The notes under the pieces: model-generated
Seen by the model: the letters and a program-made list of their open reading frames with translations, nothing else
Databases searched by the model: none
What the model was told of the DNA's origin: nothing
DNA from: Allocatelliglobosispora scoriae
GTDB lineage: Bacteria; Actinomycetota; Actinomycetes; Mycobacteriales; Micromonosporaceae
NCBI RefSeq assembly: GCF_014204945.1
Contig: NZ_JACHMN010000001.1
Location: 372,001 to 436,000, forward strand
Direction of reading: 5' to 3'
Length of the DNA stretch: 64,000 nt
In this document: piece after piece, positions 46,308 to 55,330 of the stretch
How the letters are laid out: every line of letters begins with the position of its first letter
Position numbering within the stretch: position 1 is the first letter of the stretch
Translations under genes and position numbers: made by a program

Positions 46308-47252
46308 GTGACCGACACCTTGCCTGTGCTGATGCGTGCCGCCGCCAGCCACCTGTTGACCACCCTCGACGAGGAGTTGCTGGCCCGGGCCACGCGCAGA
46401 TTCGCCGACGACGAAGCCCGCCGCTGGATCGAGTACCGCCCCCGCCCCCGACCCGGCGTCAGCCTCGCCGAGATCCCCGCCCCCGCCCGCAAAGCCGTGC
46501 ACCGGCTCCTCGCGACCGCGCTCAGCCCACACGCGTACGCCCAGGTCATGGCCGTCACCGCGCTGGAGGAGGTGCTCGACCGCAGGGAGGGCTGGGGCCG
46601 GGGCCGCCACAGCGACGACTACTGGATCGCGGTCTTCGGCCACCCCGCCGACGACCGCTGGGCCTGGCGCTTCGAGGGGCACCACATCTCGGTCACCATG
46701 ACCGTCGCCGGGGACCGGATCTCCCCGTCGCCGGTCTTCCTCGGCGCCAACCCGGCCCGCGTCGGCTACCGGGGCCGGGCGGTCTCCCGGCCCCTGGCGC
46801 CCGAGGAGGACATGGCGCGCGAGCTGCTCACCGCGCTCAGCCCCGCGCACCGGGCCGCGGTGATCATCGCCGACGAGGCACCCTTCGACATCGTCAGCGG
46901 CACCAGCGCCCGCGCCGAGGCCTGGATCCAGCCGCTCGGGATGCCCGCCACCGACCTGCCGCTCACCGCCCGGGGGCTGCTCGACGAGCTCGTCGCCCTC
47001 TACCTCGACCGGCTCCCCGACGAGCTAGCCCGCGCCGAGTCGCAGCGCCTGACCGGGCCGCTGCACTTCGCCTGGGCCGGATCCCCCGACCCCGGACGGC
47101 GCCACTACTACCGGATCCAGGGCGAGGACCTGCTCATCGAGTACGACAACACCAGCGACGACGGCAACCACGCGCACACCGTGCTCCGGCGCCCGGCGAG
47201 CGACTTCGGCGACGACATCCTGCGCCGGCACCACGCCGCCGACCACCGCTGA
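46308..47252 (+). CDS. DUF3500 family protein
   Basis: 314 residues from GTG 46308. WAWRFEGHHISVTMTVAGDRI and GEDLLIEYDNTSDDGNHAHTVLRRP are the conserved blocks of DUF3500, a widespread family of unknown function. Two invariant-looking histidines and the YDNT/DGNH motif suggest a metal- or heme-binding site (inference). No signal peptide. A TATAAA box ends 6 bp before the GTG, so the transcript may be leaderless. It is divergent from the broken membrane operon and shares three palindromes with it. Confidence 0.85.
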   Translation: MTDTLPVLMRAAASHLLTTLDEELLARATRRFADDEARRWIEYRPRPRPGVSLAEIPAPARKAVHRLLATALSPHAYAQVMAVTALEEVLDRREGWGRGRHSDDYWIAVFGHPADDRWAWRFEGHHISVTMTVAGDRISPSPVFLGANPARVGYRGRAVSRPLAPEEDMARELLTALSPAHRAAVIIADEAPFDIVSGTSARAEAWIQPLGMPATDLPLTARGLLDELVALYLDRLPDELARAESQRLTGPLHFAWAGSPDPGRRHYYRIQGEDLLIEYDNTSDDGNHAHTVLRRPASDFGDDILRRHHAADHR

Positions 47253-47299
47253 CCCGAATCGTGTTGCCCGCCGGTGCGACGGCGGGTCACGATGCCGGC

Positions 47300-47797
47300 A
47301 TGAAGTTCAGGCAGGCGAGCAATGAGGACTGGGCCGGGATCTGGCCCATCGTGCGGGAGGTCGTGGCCACCGGGGAGACATACACCTGGTCGCCGACGAT
47401 GGACGAGGCTGCGGGGCGAACCGCGTGGATGCTGCCCGCACCCGCCGAGGTCTGGGTCGCCACCGACGACGACGGCACCGTCATCGGCACCGCGATGCTG
47501 CGGCCGAACTACCCGACGCTCGGCGACCACGTCGCCAACGCGAGCTTCATGGTGCCCGCGTCCGCCGGCGGCCGGGGCGTCGGGCGGGCGCTCGCCGAGC
47601 GGATCATCGAGCGGGCCCGCGAGCTCGGGTTCCGGTCGATGCAGTTCAACGCGGTGGTCAGCACCAACACCCGGGCGGTGGCACTGTGGCGGTCGATGGG
47701 GTTCGAGGTCGTCGGCACCTCGCCCGGCGCCTACCGCCACGCCACCCTCGGGTACGTCGACCTGCTCATCATGTTCCGCGACCTGACCAAGCCCTGA
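47300..47797 (+). CDS. GNAT family N-acetyltransferase
   Basis: 165 residues from ATG 47300 (MKFRQASNEDWAGIWPIV). NASFMVPASAGGRGVGRALAERII is the acetyl-CoA-binding motif A and STNTRAVALWRSMGFEVVGTSPGAYRH is motif B. The sequence resembles PhnO/phosphinothricin-type GNAT enzymes, but the acceptor is unknown. It converges on the 47918-48802 gene; repeat A5 lies between them. Confidence 0.88.
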   Translation: MKFRQASNEDWAGIWPIVREVVATGETYTWSPTMDEAAGRTAWMLPAPAEVWVATDDDGTVIGTAMLRPNYPTLGDHVANASFMVPASAGGRGVGRALAERIIERARELGFRSMQFNAVVSTNTRAVALWRSMGFEVVGTSPGAYRHATLGYVDLLIMFRDLTKP

Positions 47798-47814
47798 CGG
47801 CGCCTAGGACCGAC

Positions 47815-47894
47815 CCCAAGATCGCCGCAACTCTTGAAGAGTTGGTCCTAAAACCCGTTAGGACCAACTCTTCAAGAGTTGCGGCGATCTTGGG
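47815..47894. repeat. Inverted repeat A5 (perfect family A hairpin)
   Basis: 36-bp arms are perfect complements around the 8-nt loop AAACCCGT. Each arm carries the palindrome AACTCTTGAAGAGTT, so alternative cruciforms are possible. It lies 18 bp after the GNAT stop and 24 bp from the stop of the convergent gene. Arms and loop match A1, 37 kb away. Confidence 0.93.
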
Positions 47895-47917
47895 TTGTGG
47901 CCTGGCGCGGACCGCGG

Positions 47918-48802
47918 TCAGTGCCCCGGTGCCGGCGGCTTCGGGGTGAAGGGCGGGAAGTGCTTGGTCTCGCCGGGGTGCACCCGGGCGGAGCCGCGGG
48001 CGGTGGCGGCCTGCGTCCAGACGGTACCGCCGTCCAGGGCGATCGCGACCACCCGGCGGTCGTCGTCCTCGGTCTCGGTGACGGCGCCGGCGAGCAGCGA
48101 CCGGACGAGCCGGGCCGCCACCTCGTCGTCGGTGCCGGGCGGGCCGAGTTCGACGCGCAGCTCCGGGCCGAGGCCGACGACGACCTCGTGCTCGCTCCAG
48201 CCGACGCTGAACGGGAACGGCCCCGGTGCGGTGGGGCGTACCTCGACGAAGGAGACGCCCAGATCGTTGAGGCTCCAGGAGACGGTGGCGCCGCCGTTGA
48301 GCGGGGCGAGCAGGGTCTGCATCCGACGGGTGAAGCCGTGCCGTCCGTTGATCGCCGGTGCCTCGGCCGACGGTGCCGAGGTGCGGTAGCGGTCGTACCG
48401 GATGCGCTCGGGCTTGGTCAGACCCAGGCCGCGCCGGGTGCGGACCGTGACCGCCGCGGTGCCTGCGCCGATCGTGGCGATGGCCCGGTAGGGCACGCCG
48501 CCCTTGCGCCACACCGTCTCGGTGACGGCGCCGCTGACCAGGCGGGCGACGAGCCGCCGGCAGGACTGCGCCATCTGCTCGGCGTCGGCGCCGCCGACCG
48601 CGAGCCGCGACATCACCCCGAACTCGATCGTGAGCTCGGACTCGCCCTGCGCGTGGACGACGAACGGGCACCGGCCCGGCGACCGGGGTGTGACGTGCAG
48701 CTCCGGGTAGAGCTCGGTGCCGGTGAGCGCGACGGTGGCGTGCCCGCCGATCGAGGCCGACAGCTCCACCGCGAGGTCGCGCAGAAACGACGGGAGGATC
48801 AC
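47918..48802 (-). CDS. Uncharacterised two-repeat protein
   Basis: 294 residues from GTG 48802, preceded by GGAGGCCACC. Two similar halves can be seen: PFVVHAQGESELTIEFG...RRLVARLVSGAVTETVWRKGG and PFSVGWSEHEVVVGLGPELRV...ARLVRSLLAGAVTETEDDD. This implies an internal duplication of a beta/alpha module of about 120 residues. No signal peptide or membrane helix. I do not recognise the family; a role in surface or secretion-related binding is not supported by anything but context. Confidence 0.6.
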   Translation of the reverse strand: MILPSFLRDLAVELSASIGGHATVALTGTELYPELHVTPRSPGRCPFVVHAQGESELTIEFGVMSRLAVGGADAEQMAQSCRRLVARLVSGAVTETVWRKGGVPYRAIATIGAGTAAVTVRTRRGLGLTKPERIRYDRYRTSAPSAEAPAINGRHGFTRRMQTLLAPLNGGATVSWSLNDLGVSFVEVRPTAPGPFPFSVGWSEHEVVVGLGPELRVELGPPGTDDEVAARLVRSLLAGAVTETEDDDRRVVAIALDGGTVWTQAATARGSARVHPGETKHFPPFTPKPPAPGH

Positions 48803-49018
48803 CGGTGGCCTCCTCGTCGGAGTTCGAGCAGGTGAGTGGGGTTGCGAATATACGGGCCGGGATGCGCGGGCATGCAAATGCGACGGAAGAGCCCGGACCC
48901 GAAAAAGACTGCGTGACGCACCGTGACTGTGCTAATACCGGCATATAGGGCATATCTTGTCATAATGCTCACTACCTGCTCGTACTCGAATCCGGGCAGA
49001 TGGTGAAAGCGATCAACG

Positions 49019-51724
49019 ATGACTTCAGCACGGCCGGCCGCGCGCCGGTTCGCCGCCCTGGGCGCGGCGCTACTCACGGCGGGCAGCCTCGCGGCGGTGC
49101 TGGCACCCGCTCGTTCCGAAGGCGCACCGGGCCCGAACAACACGACCCTGACCATGCACAAGGCGGCCGACCGCACGTCACCGCAGGTCGTCAGCGGCCT
49201 CGCCGGGACCACCTTCGACTTCTACGCCGGGATCGCGGGCACGCCGCCGACGCCGGGAACCACCCCGGTCGCGGCGTCCTGCACCACCGTCGCCGACGGC
49301 ACCTGCAGCGTGGACGTGGCCGGGCGGACCGGCGGCACCGGCAACAACGTGCAGGGCTACTGGGTCATCGAGCGGACCGCACCGGCCGGATACACCGCGC
49401 CGCAGAGCCTCGACACCGGCGCCGGACCCACCGTCTCGACGGTCTACAACCGGTACTTCACCGGCAACGTCTCCAACAACGTCGGCTACAACTTCCCGCA
49501 GGCGAGCACGGGCAACACCAACCCGCTCGCGCGCGAGGACACCTGGGCCGACATCCGCAACAACCCGGCCCTGCCGGACCGGTGCGGGCTCAACATCGCG
49601 CTGCTCATCGACGTCTCCGGCTCGATCATCCCGGACCTGCAGTCGGTCAAGGACGCGGCCAACGGCTTCGTCGACGCCCTCACCGGTACGCCGTCGAAGA
49701 TCGCCCTCTACTCCTTCGCCACCGGCGCCGACGCCCTGCTCGGCCCGACACCGGTGCCCGACGCCGCCGGCGCCGACACCGTCAAGGCGGCGATCAACGC
49801 GCTCGTCGCGGGCGGCGGCACCAACTGGGACTCCGGCCTCTTCCAGATCGCGGCCGCCACCAGCACCTACGACGCGGTCGTGATGCTCACCGACGGCAAC
49901 CCGACCTTCTACGGCCCCAACTCCGAGGGACCGGGCAACTACACCCGCTTCCGCGAGGTCGAGAACGGCATCTTCTCCGCCAACGCCATCAAGGCCCTCG
50001 GCACGAAGATCGTCGCGGTCGGCGTCGGCGCCGGCATCAGCGGCTCCGCGCAGAACCTCCAGGCCATCTCCGGCCCGGTCGTCGGCGTCGACTACGTGCA
50101 GACCGGCTACGCCGCGCTCGCCGCGGTCTTCCGCGAGATCGCCCTGCGTACGTGCGCTGGCACCATCAGCGTCGTCAAGAAGGTCATCCCGCCCGGCGGG
50201 GTCATCGCCGACGCGCTGCCCACCGGCGGCTGGACCTTCAGCACCGCCACCGGCGGAGTTACCCCGGCCACCGGCGACACCGCCGCCGACACCGGTGCGG
50301 TGAGCTTCACCGCGACCCTCGGCGGCGCGGCCTCGCTGCCCGTCACCATCACCGAGACCGCCCAGCCCGACCACACCCTGGAGCAGGTCGGCGGCAACAA
50401 CGCCACCTGCACCTCGGACGGCAACCCGGTCACCGCCACCAACAGCGGCGCGCTCGGCTTCACCGTCGACGCGCTGCGCAACGCGATCGTCACCTGCACC
50501 GTCTACAACCGCACCACGATCCCGCCCGCTTCGGTGCAGGTCAACAAGGTGTGGAGCATCAACGGCACCAGCTACAACGAGCCGGCGCAGCCGTCGGAGT
50601 TCCAGTCGGCGCTCGAGCTGACCGGGCAGACCGTCCCGACGTGGGGGCAGGTCTACGCCGGATACCAGGCCGGCGACTCGGTCACCATCGGCGAGACCGT
50701 CAACCAGGACCTGCTGCCGCCGGGCTGCACCAACACCCCCAGCGGCGACCTCGGGGCCAAGACCCTCGCCGCGGGCACCAACACCTACACCGTCACCAAC
50801 ACCGTGGTCTGCACGACATCGCTGAAGCTGCTCAAGGAGATCGTCAACCCGTACGGGCCGCCGCAGAGCCCGCTGGACGCGTGGACGCTCATGGCGTACC
50901 CGACGGGGTCGAACACGCCCGCGATCACCGGGACCACCGGGATCTCCGGCACCGTCACCGCGAACTCGCGCTACGCGCTCGGCGAGACCGCGGTCGCGGG
51001 CTACGTGCAGGAACGCGCACCCGGCTCGGTGATCAACCCGCCGTCGACCGGCACGTGGCACTGCGTGCTGCGCCTGCGCGACGGCACGCTCGGCCCCGAG
51101 TACGACGGCCTCAACGGCGGCGTCACCGTGCAGCTCGGCCAGCAGGCGGAGTGCACGGCGAAGAACATCGCGCAGAAGGCGAAGCTGACCCTGAAGAAGA
51201 CGGTGGACAACACCCACGGCGGCACCGCCGTCCCCACCGACTGGCTCCTGGAGGCGGCACCGCAGCCCGGCAACCCGGACGCGGTACTGATCAGCGGCCG
51301 CGACGGCCAGCCGGCCGTGACGGGCGCGGCGATGATCCCGAACCTCGCCTACACGCTCGACGAGCTCGCCGGACCCATCGGCTACGACGAGGTCGGGCTG
51401 CCGGTCTGCCTGCTCACCGGTACGCAGACCCCGGTCGACACACCCGGCAGCGTCCTGACGGCGCTGATCGGGCAGGACATCACCTGCACCTTCACCAACG
51501 CCGACCGGGAGCCGCCGCCGTCCCCGTCGCCCTCGGTGGCACCGCCGCCGCCACCGGTCTCGCCGTCGGTGAGCCCGTCGGTGAGCCCGCCACCGATCCC
51601 GGTGACCGGTATGGCCCTGACCGGCATCGCCGGCGGCGGACTGCTCGCGATCGGCATCGGCGTGGTGCTGCTGTTCCTGGCCCGACGCCGCAAGTTCGAC
51701 GGAGATGACGCCGAGCTCGGCTGA
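49019..51724 (+). CDS. Sortase-type surface protein with VWA and SpaA/Cna-B-like domains
   Basis: 901 residues. A signal peptide is followed by a SpaA-like prealbumin domain whose E-box reads GYWVIERTAPAGYTAP. A VWA domain has MIDAS DVSGS and VVMLTDGNPTF (about 195-365). Several Cna-B-like stalk repeats follow (TISVVKKVI, ASVQVNKVW, SLKLLKEIV, KLTLKKTV). The tail has a Ser/Pro spacer, IPVTG, a hydrophobic helix and RRRK, a sorting signal with Ile for Leu. It is likely an adhesin or pilus-tip-like protein on the cell wall. No sortase gene is in the window. Confidence 0.88.
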   Translation: MTSARPAARRFAALGAALLTAGSLAAVLAPARSEGAPGPNNTTLTMHKAADRTSPQVVSGLAGTTFDFYAGIAGTPPTPGTTPVAASCTTVADGTCSVDVAGRTGGTGNNVQGYWVIERTAPAGYTAPQSLDTGAGPTVSTVYNRYFTGNVSNNVGYNFPQASTGNTNPLAREDTWADIRNNPALPDRCGLNIALLIDVSGSIIPDLQSVKDAANGFVDALTGTPSKIALYSFATGADALLGPTPVPDAAGADTVKAAINALVAGGGTNWDSGLFQIAAATSTYDAVVMLTDGNPTFYGPNSEGPGNYTRFREVENGIFSANAIKALGTKIVAVGVGAGISGSAQNLQAISGPVVGVDYVQTGYAALAAVFREIALRTCAGTISVVKKVIPPGGVIADALPTGGWTFSTATGGVTPATGDTAADTGAVSFTATLGGAASLPVTITETAQPDHTLEQVGGNNATCTSDGNPVTATNSGALGFTVDALRNAIVTCTVYNRTTIPPASVQVNKVWSINGTSYNEPAQPSEFQSALELTGQTVPTWGQVYAGYQAGDSVTIGETVNQDLLPPGCTNTPSGDLGAKTLAAGTNTYTVTNTVVCTTSLKLLKEIVNPYGPPQSPLDAWTLMAYPTGSNTPAITGTTGISGTVTANSRYALGETAVAGYVQERAPGSVINPPSTGTWHCVLRLRDGTLGPEYDGLNGGVTVQLGQQAECTAKNIAQKAKLTLKKTVDNTHGGTAVPTDWLLEAAPQPGNPDAVLISGRDGQPAVTGAAMIPNLAYTLDELAGPIGYDEVGLPVCLLTGTQTPVDTPGSVLTALIGQDITCTFTNADREPPPSPSPSVAPPPPPVSPSVSPSVSPPPIPVTGMALTGIAGGGLLAIGIGVVLLFLARRRKFDGDDAELG

Positions 51725-51808
51725 CGCTCCCCGTGAGAACGGCGTGTGCCGCGGACCCCTCGCCAGGTCCGCGGCACACGCCGTTTCGGTCCGCCGTTTC
51801 GGTCCACC

Positions 51809-51884
51809 GCGCTGTCACGCTTTGCTGCAAAGCGTGACCATTTCGCGCCGCGAGGCCACGCTTTGCTGCAAAACGTGACAGCGC
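51809..51884. repeat. Inverted repeat B3 (family B)
   Basis: Outer GCGCTGTCACG ends pair perfectly. The right arm equals the B1 arm; the left arm has changed into its own palindrome, CACGCTTTGCTGCAAAGCGTG-like. It lies between the convergent surface-protein and methyltransferase genes, 16 bp from the latter's stop. Confidence 0.85.
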
Positions 51885-51899
51885 GCGGGACGGCCGCTC

Positions 51900-52976
51900 C
51901 TACGTCGTGAGGCGGTAGAAGCGGAAGAACGGGTGCTCGATCGGGAGGACCTCGGTGCCGGCGAACCCCGCCGCCTCGGCGAGTTGGCGCAGCTTCGCCG
52001 GGCGCATCACCGTGCCGACCGGGTCCATGTCGGCGGCGTCGCGGCCCTGCGGCAGGCACCACAGCGGGCTCATGTTGGCGAAGAACCGCTGCACGATGTC
52101 GTCGCTCGCCGGGACCAGGGTCTCGTCGACCGCCTCGTCCATCACGATCAGCGAACCGCCGTCGCCCAGCGCCCGGCGAGCCGTCCGCAGGACGCGGTCC
52201 GGGTAGCCCATGTCGTGCAGGCACTCGAACATGAACGCCACGTCGACACCGCCCTGCGCGAGCGGTTCGGCGAGGTCGTGGCGGTGGAACGCGACCCGGT
52301 CGGCGAGGCCCTCGTCGGCGGCGTGGCGCAGCGCCTCCTCGATCGAGGCCGGGTCCCCGTCGTATCCGGTGACCCGGGTGTGCGGGTAGGCGCGGGCGAT
52401 CTCGATCGTCGACCAGCCCGCACCGCAGCCCAGGTCCGCGACGACCGCCGGCTGCCCGGCGTCGCTCAGGCGCTCGACGAGCCCGGGGATCGCGGGCAGC
52501 CACGTCGGGATCAGATCGTTGGCGTACGCGGGCCGGTTGAGCGCGGCCTGCGCGGAGACCCCGGCCGGGTAGGCGGAGTAGGGGACGCCCGCACCGGTGC
52601 GGAACGCGTCGAGCAGCGCCGGGAGCATCGCCCCGGCGGAGGCCATCGCGGTGCCCAGCGGCGCCATGTAGGAGGGGGAGAGCTCGTCGACGAAGACCTC
52701 CCGGGCACCGTCGGCGAGCGCGAACTCGGCGACGGTGAGGTCGTCGCCGGTGGTGCCGACGAACCCGGAGACCACCTGGCCCTGCAGCCACTCCCGCGTA
52801 TAGCGCTCGTCGCACCCCGCCGCGAGCGCCAGCTCCGCACTGGTGAGCGGCCCCTTGTCGGCCAGCACCCGGTAGAGCCCCAGCCGGTCCCCGAGGTAGA
52901 TGTTGGCGATCTCGGTCCCACCCACGGCGGCGGCGAGTACTCGCCCCGCCACGTCATCCACTCCACTGCCACCCAT
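51900..52976 (-). CDS. SAM-dependent methyltransferase with winged-helix N-terminus
   Basis: 358 residues from ATG 52976. The first 90 residues are a dimerisation/winged-helix region (LGLYRVLADKGPLTSAELAL, REWLQGQVVSGFV). The Rossmann fold has motif I VADLGCGAGWSTIEIARAYP and DVAFMFECLHDMGYPDRVLR. It resembles the Rv2258c-type methyltransferases and small-molecule O-methyltransferases. The substrate is unknown. The gene is monocistronic; B3 lies downstream and C2 upstream. Confidence 0.85.
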   Translation of the reverse strand: MGGSGVDDVAGRVLAAAVGGTEIANIYLGDRLGLYRVLADKGPLTSAELALAAGCDERYTREWLQGQVVSGFVGTTGDDLTVAEFALADGAREVFVDELSPSYMAPLGTAMASAGAMLPALLDAFRTGAGVPYSAYPAGVSAQAALNRPAYANDLIPTWLPAIPGLVERLSDAGQPAVVADLGCGAGWSTIEIARAYPHTRVTGYDGDPASIEEALRHAADEGLADRVAFHRHDLAEPLAQGGVDVAFMFECLHDMGYPDRVLRTARRALGDGGSLIVMDEAVDETLVPASDDIVQRFFANMSPLWCLPQGRDAADMDPVGTVMRPAKLRQLAEAAGFAGTEVLPIEHPFFRFYRLTT

Positions 52977-53014
52977 AGCCGCCACTCTATGCGGTACGGG
53001 TCGCGGCGCTCGCC

Positions 53015-53092
53015 AATTCGCGTTGATCAAGGGAAGACTCGCCATCCCGGGTGCCCGATTCGCGGCGAGTCTTCCCTTGATCAACGCGAATT
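53015..53092. repeat. Inverted repeat C2 (family C, 78 bp)
   Basis: Arms are identical to C1 (37102-37179); the 20-nt loop matches the reverse complement of the C1 loop at 18 of 20 positions, so C1 and C2 are one element in opposite orientations. It begins directly at the stop codon of the APH-type kinase gene, and CCCTGAAATTCGCG is shared by both boundaries. Confidence 0.92.
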
Positions 53093-54061
53093 TCAGGGAC
53101 GCGAGACGACATCGGGGCCCAGGAGTTCCTCCAGCCAGCCGGTGATGCCGTCGCCGTACTCCGTCAGCGCCTGCTCGTCGGCGTCGATGAGGGAGCGGTG
53201 GTAGGACAGCGCCTTGCTGACCTTCGTCACCTCGATCGCGTCCTGGCAGATCCGGCGGAGCTCCGGCAGGTCCGCCTCGCCGCCCCAGGCGCTGAGGTAG
53301 TGGTCGCGCAGGCGGTGCAGGACCGGGTCGTCGTGCTCGACCTTCGCGTCGCGGTGCACCACCCGCAGCGCCACCAGCATCGTGCCGAACGGGTGGGCGA
53401 GACTCGCGTCGCCGAAGTCGAAGAACCGCAGACCACCCTCGGCGTCGGCGAAGACGTTGCCGGTGTGCAGGTCGTCGTGCTGCACGCTGGGCGCGATGCC
53501 GGACGCGTCCAGCCGGGCCGCGAGCTCGGCCAGGCGCGGCTCCCAGGCGCGCAGCGCCGCCAGGTTCTCCGCCGACGTGTTCGCCACGACATACGGGTCG
53601 TCGAGCAGCTGCGCGAAGATCTCCGGGACCGCCCGCGGACGTACGTCGGGCACACCCATCGCGAGCAGCTCCTCGGCGCGCGGGGCGACCGCCTGCTGCA
53701 GTTCGGCGTAGCGGCGCAGCAGCACCTCCCACCGGTCCTCGTGGAACACGTCGCCGGTGAGCGACCGCAGCGTGTGACCGCCGTCGGGCAGCAGCATCCA
53801 GCCGCGCGGCACGTCGACCGCGATCGGCACGATCACATGGTCCGGCAGCAGCGTCGCGAGCAGCCGCATCAGCCCCGCCTCGTAGCGGCTGCCCTCGTTG
53901 TTGCGCTTGAACCACACCTCGCCGCCGTCGACGGGCACCCGCGCCACCCGCGACCACGGGCGGTCGCGGTCGATGACGGCCGGGCCGGTGGCAGGGGTGC
54001 CGCGGTCGGCGAGGGCCGCCGCGATCCAGGTCTGGGCCAGCGCCCACTCGGTCTCATCCAC
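53093..54061 (-). CDS. Aminoglycoside phosphotransferase-fold kinase
   Basis: 322 residues from GTG 54061 (VDETEWALAQTW); an ATG/GTG at 54115 would add 18 residues. The catalytic loop is VQHDDLHTGNVF and the metal loop FFDFGDASLAHPF. The N-lobe has GGEVWFKRNNEGSRYEAGLM. Spectinomycin/macrolide-type and many uncharacterised small-molecule kinases share this fold. The stop codon lies exactly where repeat C2 begins, so the natural C-terminus may have been altered by insertion. The last residues (LLGPDVVSRP) are not conserved-looking. Confidence 0.78.
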   Translation of the reverse strand: MDETEWALAQTWIAAALADRGTPATGPAVIDRDRPWSRVARVPVDGGEVWFKRNNEGSRYEAGLMRLLATLLPDHVIVPIAVDVPRGWMLLPDGGHTLRSLTGDVFHEDRWEVLLRRYAELQQAVAPRAEELLAMGVPDVRPRAVPEIFAQLLDDPYVVANTSAENLAALRAWEPRLAELAARLDASGIAPSVQHDDLHTGNVFADAEGGLRFFDFGDASLAHPFGTMLVALRVVHRDAKVEHDDPVLHRLRDHYLSAWGGEADLPELRRICQDAIEVTKVSKALSYHRSLIDADEQALTEYGDGITGWLEELLGPDVVSRP

Positions 54062-54123
54062 GCGGCTGAGGCTAGGGGTAACCCGGTCGCGCCGCGACGG
54101 GATATTCGGGCACACTGACGATC

Positions 54124-55326
54124 ATGTTGCGCAGCCGGTGGGGCCTCGTCGCCGCGCTCGCGATCTCGTCCACCGTCGGCTACGGCGTGCTCTTCTACGC
54201 CTTCGCGGTCTTCCTCACCCCGATCACCGCCGACCTGCACACCAGCCCGGCCGCGGTCACCGGCGCCGTCACCGTCTCGACGCTGGTGATGGCCGCGGTC
54301 GCCGTACCCGTCGGGAAATGGCTGGACCACCGCGGCGGCCGCACGCTGATGACCGCGGGCGCGCTGATCGCGTTCGCCGCGGTCGCCGCCTGGTCGCGCG
54401 TCGATTCGATCCCCGAGTTGTACGCCGTCTTCGCGCTCATCGGCCTCGCGTCGGCGATGACGCTCTACGGACCGGCGTTCGCGGTGCTGGTCCGGCACCT
54501 GCCGACCGAACGGCACGCGAGCGCCCTGCTCGCGGTGACGATCGTCGCCGGGCTGGCCACCTCCGTCTTCACCCCGCTCACCGGCTGGCTGACCGAGGAG
54601 TTCGGCTGGCGCCGCGCCCTGCTGCTGCTCGCCGTGGTGCTGCTCGCGGTGACGCTGCCGCTGCACCTGCTCGTCGTGCCGCGCGGCGCCGGACACCACC
54701 CGACCACCGTCCCCGTCACCGCGCAGCAGCGGGCCCGGATCGTCGCCGACGCCCGCCGGGACCCGGCGTTCTGGCTGCTCGCGGCGGCGTTCATGGCCAA
54801 CGGGGTGGCGATCACCGTCGTCCCGATCCACCTGGTCAGTTTCCTGATCTCCGTGGGTCACCCGGCTGCTTTCGCCGCCGCGATCGCCGGGCTCCTCGGG
54901 GTGCTCTCGGTCACCGGGCGGATCGTCACCACCGGGTTCCGGCGGCGTATGCCGACCGCGCTCGTCGCCGCCGCCGTCTTCGCCCTGCAGGCGGTCGCGA
55001 TCGCCGCGATGCCCGCCGTCGGCGGCAGCACCTGGGGTGCGGTGACCTGCGTCGCCCTGTTCGGACTCGGGTTCGGCGTCTCCACCCTGACCCGCCCGGC
55101 GCTGCTCACCGAGCGCTACGGCACCGCCGCCTTCGGCACCCTCACCGGCACCCTGCAACTCCCGTTGGAGCTGGTCAAGGCCGGTACGCCGGTCGCCGCC
55201 GCAGCCGTCGCCACCCTCGGGCACTACGGCCTGGTGATGGCCGGCGTCGCGGTCTGCTGCCTCGTCTCCGCGGCGTGCCTCACCCTCCTGCACCGGCACC
55301 CCGTGCCGCAGCCCGCGTTACCGTAG
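54124..55326 (+). CDS. MFS transporter
   Basis: 400 residues with twelve hydrophobic segments. GKWLDHRGGRTLMTAGAL is the loop 2-3 MFS signature, followed by LIGLASAMTLYGPAFAVLVRHLP. It resembles the oxalate/formate or monocarboxylate-like subgroup (YnfM/MCP type) rather than drug DHA1 pumps, but the substrate is unknown. ATG 54124 is 62 bp from the divergent kinase start. It is followed by a thioredoxin gene 4 bp after its stop, so the two may be cotranscribed. Confidence 0.85.
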   Translation: MLRSRWGLVAALAISSTVGYGVLFYAFAVFLTPITADLHTSPAAVTGAVTVSTLVMAAVAVPVGKWLDHRGGRTLMTAGALIAFAAVAAWSRVDSIPELYAVFALIGLASAMTLYGPAFAVLVRHLPTERHASALLAVTIVAGLATSVFTPLTGWLTEEFGWRRALLLLAVVLLAVTLPLHLLVVPRGAGHHPTTVPVTAQQRARIVADARRDPAFWLLAAAFMANGVAITVVPIHLVSFLISVGHPAAFAAAIAGLLGVLSVTGRIVTTGFRRRMPTALVAAAVFALQAVAIAAMPAVGGSTWGAVTCVALFGLGFGVSTLTRPALLTERYGTAAFGTLTGTLQLPLELVKAGTPVAAAAVATLGHYGLVMAGVAVCCLVSAACLTLLHRHPVPQPALP

Positions 55327-55330
55327 ACGG

